Shown: positions 6,147-11,198 of the stretch, piece after piece
Numbering within the stretch: position 1 is the first letter of the stretch
How the letters are laid out: each line of letters begins with the position of its first letter
Assembly: GCA_947472705.1 (NCBI GenBank)
Contig: CANJDA010000065.1
Span: 1 to 11,198 of the forward strand
Source: Flavobacteriaceae bacterium
GTDB taxonomy: Bacteria > Bacteroidota > Bacteroidia > Flavobacteriales > Flavobacteriaceae
Direction of reading: 5' to 3'
DNA length: 11,198 nucleotides
The notes under the pieces: model-generated
Told to the model about the DNA's origin: nothing
Seen by the model: only the letters and a program-made list of their open reading frames with translations
Databases searched by the model: none
Program-made: the position numbers and the translations under genes

Positions 6147-8037
6147 TAGACTTTATATTAGATTCAGATAAAATTTCTTCTAAATAATTTTGGTTAAATA
6201 AGTAAAACAAAATGTAGAATGGAAACCCTCCTAAAAGAATTATTATAGTATTTACATCTGACTTTCTCTTATATTCAATTCCAATTTTGTTTACTATTTG
6301 GAGTGATTTGAATAACATGGTATAAAAAATAAGGGCTAAGACAATTGATATACTTATATAAACCAAACCTTCAAATAGTCCAGAAATAATAATTGCAAGC
6401 AAAATAACATAGAGAGAGTGTGTGATTATTGAATATTTTTTATACTCTTTATGTAATAAATGGATTGAACTAAAATCAATACTAGCACTATTAGTTTCTA
6501 TAGAAGTTTTGTTTAAATCTTCTTTGGGTTTTCCTTCATATATATCTACCAACTCAGGGTTTATTTCTTCAGGATGATAATACCCCAATGTATTTACAGT
6601 TTGAGGAACCAGTTCATTTTCGCTAGAAGGGAATAGTTTGTTGTAAATTTTAATAAACCAATCAAAATTAAAGGAGATTCCTTTATCATCGGTAGCTCTT
6701 TTGGTAAGAAACAATGCTAATGGTCCCAATACTAAAGTAGACATCCAACAACCTAAAAACGGAATAATTCCGTCTTCTTGAGCCACTTTTTTACCAAAAG
6801 TGTTAATAAAATGAAAGATAATAAATATAGTAATAGCAAAAACTATAGGCAACCCTAAACCACCTTTACGAATTATAGAACCTAATGGAGCCCCAATAAA
6901 AAACATCAAAATACACGAAAAAGCAATCACAAATTTATCATACAACGCAATCCAATGTTGATTAATATTTTTCCTTTTTTCGGTTAATTCAAACTTTGAA
7001 TTTTCTAATGAGAATTTAGTAGCATCTATAGTACTGCTGGCTACTCTTAATATTTGCGTCTTATCTGTTACAGTATAATTTTGCAATAAATTTGAAATAT
7101 TCAAATTTTGAGTATTGGTTTCATTATTAATGTAATTATTAACGAGAGAGCGTTGATATATGTTTTCGGTATAAGAAACCACATCTTTATTATAATTATT
7201 TTGAAGAGAATCAAGAGTGTATCGTAATTGTCCAACAGTAAGCATGGTATTCGTGTTGGTGATTTGTGCTTCGTCTAAATTGGTATTGTTTAGTTTAGAT
7301 AAATCAATATTGAGGACATAGCGTTTAAATTCGCTTTTAGCAAAAGGGAATTTACGTCGATCTTCAAACTTTTTAGGAATTATATCTTCATAATAATTGC
7401 CGTCTTTTAGGACTAACTTCAAATTATTAGAATTTTCACTACTTACTAATTCTCCTTTCTTGGCTTTAATAATTGTAGTACTGCCATCACCTAACATTGA
7501 TTTTTTGTGAATGGTTACTTGACTAAGGTATTTGCCGTTATCACCCGATTTTTTTTCTATCTTAATATTATAATTTCCAATTTGGCTGAATTGCCCTTCT
7601 GCTATTGCCATGGCAGGTTTTACTTGGGCAATATTTCTTCTAAAGTTAACAAATTTATATTCGGCATAAGGAATTACATTATTGGCAAATAAAAAAGCAA
7701 TAAAGCTTAAGCCGAAAATAAAATAAATTAAACTTCTCATGGCTCTTTGCAACGAAATACCAGATGACTTCATTGCGGCAAATTCATAATTTTCAGCTAA
7801 ACTTCCGAAAGTCATGATTGAAGCTAATAATACTGATAGAGGAAGTACCAATGGAACTACACTTGGCATTTTAAATAATAAAAACTTTCCAATCATAATT
7901 AGATCTAAGTCTTTACCGGCTAATTCAGAAATAAATAGCCATACAACCTGTAAAACAAATATGAAAAAAAGAATTACAAATACCGTAGCAAATGTAGTAA
8001 GGAAAGATTTTAATAAGTACTTGTCCAGTATTTTCAC
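6133..8037 (-). CDS. LptF/LptG-family (YjgP/YjgQ) permease with long C-terminal membrane extension
   Basis: A 634-residue inner-membrane protein. The N-terminal block (MKILDKYLLKSFLTTF, TM about 13-36, TM 52-78, the AENYEFAAMKSSGIS loop at 81-95, TM 101-121) and the later TM trio (about 365-386, 395-415, 425-446, with FFIGAPLGSIIRKGGLG) are typical of LptF/LptG. These form the transmembrane part of the LptB2FG transporter that extracts lipopolysaccharide toward the outer membrane. The periplasmic part (about 122-362) is longer than usual, with an Asn-rich stretch around 250-345. After 447 there is a cytoplasmic linker and about three more TM helices (538-615), making it far longer than the usual roughly 360 residues. 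The start is GTG at 8037: it gives the family N-terminus, and the next ATG (residue 48) would remove TM1. Whether it plays the LptF or LptG role cannot be told. Confidence 0.88.
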   Translation of the reverse strand: MKILDKYLLKSFLTTFATVFVILFFIFVLQVVWLFISELAGKDLDLIMIGKFLLFKMPSVVPLVLPLSVLLASIMTFGSLAENYEFAAMKSSGISLQRAMRSLIYFIFGLSFIAFLFANNVIPYAEYKFVNFRRNIAQVKPAMAIAEGQFSQIGNYNIKIEKKSGDNGKYLSQVTIHKKSMLGDGSTTIIKAKKGELVSSENSNNLKLVLKDGNYYEDIIPKKFEDRRKFPFAKSEFKRYVLNIDLSKLNNTNLDEAQITNTNTMLTVGQLRYTLDSLQNNYNKDVVSYTENIYQRSLVNNYINNETNTQNLNISNLLQNYTVTDKTQILRVASSTIDATKFSLENSKFELTEKRKNINQHWIALYDKFVIAFSCILMFFIGAPLGSIIRKGGLGLPIVFAITIFIIFHFINTFGKKVAQEDGIIPFLGCWMSTLVLGPLALFLTKRATDDKGISFNFDWFIKIYNKLFPSSENELVPQTVNTLGYYHPEEINPELVDIYEGKPKEDLNKTSIETNSASIDFSSIHLLHKEYKKYSIITHSLYVILLAIIISGLFEGLVYISISIVLALIFYTMLFKSLQIVNKIGIEYKRKSDVNTIIILLGGFPFYILFYLFNQNYLEEILSESNIKSNEPS

Positions 8038-8043
8038 CCGAGC

Positions 8044-8685
8044 TTAATCTATTTTGTTGATGTAGTAATTTTGATATTTACTGGCCACAAAGGTAAACTG
8101 ATTTTTTGACAAAGGTTGGTTGGTTTTAAAAGAATTAACAGTGAGTGTAGTTTTAGTTCCATTTTTCCCCATTTCAATTACATTGTAGATGTTTTTGGTT
8201 TGCGAATCGACGCCTAATAGGATTTCCTTGCGTTGGTCTTTGGCATTGGTTGGCACTAATTTGATGTACTGAATTTTTCGACCTTTTACATCTTGTAGAA
8301 TATCCCAGGAGAATTTATAGCCGCTGTTAAAGAAAGTCAGCATCTTTGAAGGTGTAATGGATTTTTCATCATTGTCATTCAAGCCGGAAACTGTTATTTC
8401 TTCATCTTCCGGAACAATGGTGTAGCTTTTTTTGCCGTCGAATATTTTGGTAACACCCATAAAGTTTAGCACATATTTGTTGCCTTCCAGCAATAGATTT
8501 CCTTTGCTTTCTTTATTGATATTCTCCTTGCTATTGTTTAAAGTGTATTTGAAGTCAATCGTAACGTTATTGTACGTTTTTATCTTAGCCGTAACTTGGT
8601 CTAATAACTCTTTTGCTTTTTTATCTTGTGCTTGACTTGTAAGACTAACTATTAAGAGCAGAGCAATCGATAGGAATTTGTTCAT
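8044..8685 (-). CDS. lolA: Outer-membrane lipoprotein carrier protein LolA-like
   Basis: A 213-residue periplasmic protein with a clean signal peptide (MNKFLSIALLLIVSLTSQAQ, about 1-20). The mature part has the LolA pattern: KAKELLDQVTAKIKTYNNVTIDFKYT at the start, repeated open-barrel strands such as GNLLLEGNKYVLNF and DGKKSYTIVPEDEEITV, then LTFFNSGYKFSW, and a C-terminal strand NQFTFVASKY. LolA ferries lipoproteins from the inner to the outer membrane; Bacteroidota generally have LolA but no obvious LolB. I chose ATG at 8685, one base after the ftsK TAA. An upstream ATG at 8706 adds MNKITLK inside ftsK and spoils the signal peptide. Six bases separate its stop from the GTG of the Lpt permease. 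Neighbours serving outer-membrane transport fit this role. Confidence 0.87.
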   Translation of the reverse strand: MNKFLSIALLLIVSLTSQAQDKKAKELLDQVTAKIKTYNNVTIDFKYTLNNSKENINKESKGNLLLEGNKYVLNFMGVTKIFDGKKSYTIVPEDEEITVSGLNDNDEKSITPSKMLTFFNSGYKFSWDILQDVKGRKIQYIKLVPTNAKDQRKEILLGVDSQTKNIYNVIEMGKNGTKTTLTVNSFKTNQPLSKNQFTFVASKYQNYYINKID

Positions 8686-8686
8686 T

Positions 8687-11137
8687 TTAAGTGTTATTTT
8701 GTTCATTGTTAAAAAATTGTTCCAAAGAAGCTAAATCAGTAATATTAACACTTCTGGCCTTACTTCCTTCAAACGGGCCTACAATTCCTGCTGCTTCTAA
8801 TTGATCAATCAATCTACCAGCGCGGTTGTAACCCAATTTCAATTTTCTCTGCAATAATGATGCCGAACCCTGCTGAGCAGTTACGATTATCTCTGCGGCT
8901 TCTCTAAACATACTATCTCTTTCGGAAATATCAAATTCTAAATTTACACTACTACCATCTTCTCCAATATATTCAGGAAGAAGATACGCACTAGCATAGG
9001 CTTTTTGGGAACCAATATAATCTACAATTTTTTCTACTTCTGGAGTATCAACAAAAGCACATTGAACACGTACTAAATCATTACCGTTTGAGAATAATAA
9101 ATCCCCTCTACCAATTAATTGATCTGCACCTCCAGAATCTAAAATGGTTCTTGAATCAATCTTTGAAGTAACTCTAAAGGCTATACGAGCTGGGAAATTG
9201 GCTTTAATCATACCTGTAATTACATTTACAGAGGGACGTTGAGTAGCAATGATTAAATGAATTCCAATGGCACGGGCCAATTGGGCCAATCGAGCAATAG
9301 GAGTTTCCACTTCTTTACCAGCGGTCATAATCAAATCGGCAAACTCATCTACCACCAAAACTATATAAGGTAAGAATCGGTGACCATTTTCTGGATTTAA
9401 TTTTCGAGCTTTAAACTTTTCGTTGTATTCTTTAATATTACGCACCATGGCATCTTTTAATAAAGAATAACGATTGTCCATTTCTAAGCAAAGTGAATTC
9501 AAGGTATTGATTACTTTGTTATTATCGGTAATGATGGCATCTTCAGTATCAGGCAATTTTGCTAAGTAGTGACGTTCTATTTTATTAAAAAGCGTAAGCT
9601 CAACTTTCTTAGGATCAACCAAGACAAATTTTACTTCAGCGGGATGTTTTTTGTATAATAGGGAAGTCAATACAGCATTTAAACCTACCGATTTTCCTTG
9701 ACCAGTAGCCCCTGCCATCAATAAGTGTGGCATTTTAGCTAAATCCACTACAAAGGTTTCATTAGAGATGGTTTTTCCTAAAGCAATTGGCAATTCCATC
9801 TCAGCTTCTTGGAACTTAGCTGATGAAATCACACTCTTCATTGGAACCATAGTAGGATTCTTGTTTGGGACTTCAATACCAATAGTTCCTTTCCCAGGAA
9901 TAGGTGCGATAATACGAATTCCTAAGGCTGCTAGTGACAATGCAATGTCGTCTTCTAAGCTTTTAATTTTTGAAATACGGATGCCAGCCTCGGGTACAAT
10001 TTCGTATAATGTTACCGAAGGTCCAACTGTAGCTTTGATTTGGGCAATATCAATCTTGTAGTTTTTTAAGGTTTCTACAATTTTATTTTTATTTTCTTCT
10101 AATTCTTCTTGATTGATTGTAATACCTACTGAGGAATATTCTTTTAATAAGTCTATTGTCGGAAACTTGTAATTGGATAACTCTAGAGTAGGATCAAACT
10201 CTCCAAAATCAGCTACTAATTTGGCAGCTAAGTTTTCTTCCAAAACATCTTCATCTGCAGCTTGTTCAATTACAAATGCTTCATCATTAGTTTCAATGAT
10301 ATACGGTTGTGAAGGAGTTGATTCTAGGGGTTTAATTGTAGGTTCTAAATTAATTTCGGAAGCATTCTCAATAGTTGGCTTCAAAGCCTCTTTATTAATT
10401 TCAAATGAAGAAGGTTTAAGTGTTGGTTCTTCCAATTCTTCAGTATCATCTTCTTTTACTGCAAATTCTTCTAAGTTATAATCGGTTCCATTAGCTTCAG
10501 TAGCAGCGGTCATGCTACTGATATCTTCTTTTATTTCTTTATGTTTTTTCTCAAAGAAAGATTTAATGGTATCAGGAGATACTTTTATTTTAAAAATAAT
10601 ATAAATGAGAATAGCAAAAACAATTCCAAGGAAAGTACCCGTTTTACCAATGTAATCCTGAATGAATAAATTCATTTCATAACCAATAGTTCCGCCCAAT
10701 TCGGGTAGGGTAGTAGCAAAAAAACCAAAAGTGATAGATAGAATGATTATGGCAAACAAATCCCAAAACCAGGTGTTTTTCAGTTTTTTTATGGGCAAAT
10801 CTAAAACCAAAAAAGCTCCACTAAGAAATAATAGTTTTACAAATAAGAAAGAGGCGATTCCGAAACCTCTATAAATAAACAGATTGGCTATATATGCTCC
10901 AAATTTTCCTAACCAATTTTCAACGACTTCATTTCTGTCTGTGAATGCATCAACGGCGCTCTGGTCATTTTGGCCTGAAACAAAAAAGGAAATAAAAGAA
11001 ACCAGAAAAGCAATTGATAATAGTACCAACATAAAACCAAAAAGTACACGATATTGTTTTTTGGTTTTCAGAATTTTAAGCTCTGAATTGGGGTCTTTCT
11101 TGTTTTCGGATGTTTCTTTTTTTACTGTTTTTGCCAT
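8687..11137 (-). CDS. ftsK: DNA translocase FtsK
   Basis: An 816-residue septal ATPase that pumps the chromosome termini apart before division. The N-terminus has about four TM helices (about 31-53, 90-112, 125-145, 167-184), which anchor it in the inner membrane. A low-complexity acidic linker rich in Glu, Thr, Ser and Pro (about 200-320) follows. The motor then shows the alpha/beta region (about 330-450, including VGPSVTLYEIVPEAG and IRIIAPIPGKGTIGIEVPN), Walker A GATGQGKS (476-483), VLVDPKKVEL (505-514), Walker B VLVVDEFADL (593-602) and ATQRPSVNVITG (631-642). A C-terminal winged-helix gamma domain (about 742-800, SASLLQRKLKLGYNRAGRLI) is the part that in other FtsKs reads KOPS and contacts XerD. 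The length is normal for a short-linker FtsK. The ATG at 11137 gives a basic cytoplasmic N-terminus. It leads the tight ftsK-lolA-lpt-ribB operon. Confidence 0.96.
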   Translation of the reverse strand: MAKTVKKETSENKKDPNSELKILKTKKQYRVLFGFMLVLLSIAFLVSFISFFVSGQNDQSAVDAFTDRNEVVENWLGKFGAYIANLFIYRGFGIASFLFVKLLFLSGAFLVLDLPIKKLKNTWFWDLFAIIILSITFGFFATTLPELGGTIGYEMNLFIQDYIGKTGTFLGIVFAILIYIIFKIKVSPDTIKSFFEKKHKEIKEDISSMTAATEANGTDYNLEEFAVKEDDTEELEEPTLKPSSFEINKEALKPTIENASEINLEPTIKPLESTPSQPYIIETNDEAFVIEQAADEDVLEENLAAKLVADFGEFDPTLELSNYKFPTIDLLKEYSSVGITINQEELEENKNKIVETLKNYKIDIAQIKATVGPSVTLYEIVPEAGIRISKIKSLEDDIALSLAALGIRIIAPIPGKGTIGIEVPNKNPTMVPMKSVISSAKFQEAEMELPIALGKTISNETFVVDLAKMPHLLMAGATGQGKSVGLNAVLTSLLYKKHPAEVKFVLVDPKKVELTLFNKIERHYLAKLPDTEDAIITDNNKVINTLNSLCLEMDNRYSLLKDAMVRNIKEYNEKFKARKLNPENGHRFLPYIVLVVDEFADLIMTAGKEVETPIARLAQLARAIGIHLIIATQRPSVNVITGMIKANFPARIAFRVTSKIDSRTILDSGGADQLIGRGDLLFSNGNDLVRVQCAFVDTPEVEKIVDYIGSQKAYASAYLLPEYIGEDGSSVNLEFDISERDSMFREAAEIIVTAQQGSASLLQRKLKLGYNRAGRLIDQLEAAGIVGPFEGSKARSVNITDLASLEQFFNNEQNNT

Positions 11138-11180
11138 TGGTTTTTTATAACGCTATAAAAATAGAAATTTAATCGAATGG

Positions 11181-11198
11181 TTAAAGAAATTTTGGAAC
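11181..11198 (-). CDS. Possible last codons of a gene upstream of ftsK (dgkA-like?), partial
   Basis: Read on the minus strand from the window edge, one frame gives V-P-K-F-L and a TAA stop at 11183-11181, 43 bases before the ftsK ATG. A '...PKFL' or '...LPK' ending is common in the small membrane kinase DgkA (diacylglycerol/undecaprenol kinase), and I recall dgkA lying just before ftsK in flavobacteria. Five codons cannot prove this; the same bases could be non-coding or, on the plus strand, the beginning of a divergent gene (ATG at 11177). Confidence 0.3.
   Translation of the reverse strand, partial: VPKFL

Noticed and set aside
6147..6400. FMN riboswitch upstream of ribB
   Set aside because: This stretch is coding sequence of the Lpt permease, whose end overlaps the ribB start; no conserved RFN-type elements are seen.
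8686..8706. Longer start (ATG at 8706) for lolA
   Set aside because: It would prepend MNKITLK within ftsK; the ATG at 8685 gives a textbook signal peptide directly after the ftsK stop.
11138..11198. Promoter for ftsK (TAAATTTC at 11171-11164 on the minus strand)
   Set aside because: The -7 box is close to consensus but no TTG-like element lies 19 bases upstream, and ftsK may be transcribed from the preceding gene.
11177..11198. Start of a divergent plus-strand gene (ATG GTT AAA GAA ...)
   Set aside because: Only seven codons are visible, with nothing to recognise; a gene end on the minus strand fits the layout at least as well.

Overview
The window reads as chromosomal DNA of a member of the Bacteroidota, most likely a Flavobacterium-like member of the Flavobacteriia. 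It is AT-rich and shows no obvious Shine-Dalgarno sequences. Exported proteins have the typical '...AQ' or '...GQ' signal-peptide ends. The gene order ftsK - lolA - lptF/G-type permease - ribB is, from memory, characteristic of that class. Apart from a partial plus-strand gene at the left edge, every gene is on the minus strand, so transcription runs from high to low coordinates.

Right half (about 11198 down to 5013): a tight housekeeping operon. The last few codons of an upstream gene (perhaps dgkA) are followed by ftsK (DNA translocase), lolA (periplasmic lipoprotein carrier), an LptF/LptG-family permease with an unusually long C-terminus, and ribB, whose C-terminal GTP cyclohydrolase II-like domain has lost its zinc cysteines. 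Junctions are 1 nt, 6 nt and a 14-nt overlap, so the four genes are almost certainly co-transcribed and translationally coupled. They join chromosome segregation, envelope biogenesis and riboflavin synthesis.

Middle (4771-5012): a 242-nt AT-rich gap, the only substantial non-coding stretch. It holds a candidate Bacteroidota-type promoter for the left-hand cluster, a perfect 12-bp palindrome over the -33 element, and a small hairpin with a GAAA tetraloop in the 3' region of the ribB transcript.

Left half (4770 down to 183): five co-directional genes that look like one signalling module. They encode an outer-membrane beta-barrel, a small single-lobe PstS-like periplasmic protein, a transmembrane HAMP histidine kinase, a stand-alone CheY-like receiver, and a receiver fused to a class III adenylate cyclase with all six canonical catalytic and substrate residues. 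The natural reading (inference) is that an envelope cue is sensed by the barrel/periplasmic protein/kinase and relayed by phosphotransfer to two paralogous receivers, one of which controls cAMP synthesis. The parts list resembles the cyanobacterial CyaC-type fused receiver-kinase-receiver-cyclase, split into separate proteins and joined to an envelope sensor. This is the most interesting content of the window. The cyclase gene ends 1 nt from the stop codon of a convergent plus-strand gene, the C-terminal DUF2179 end of a YitT-family membrane protein.

No tRNA, rRNA, insertion sequence, CRISPR array or phage gene was seen. All statements come from reading the sequence; no database search was run.
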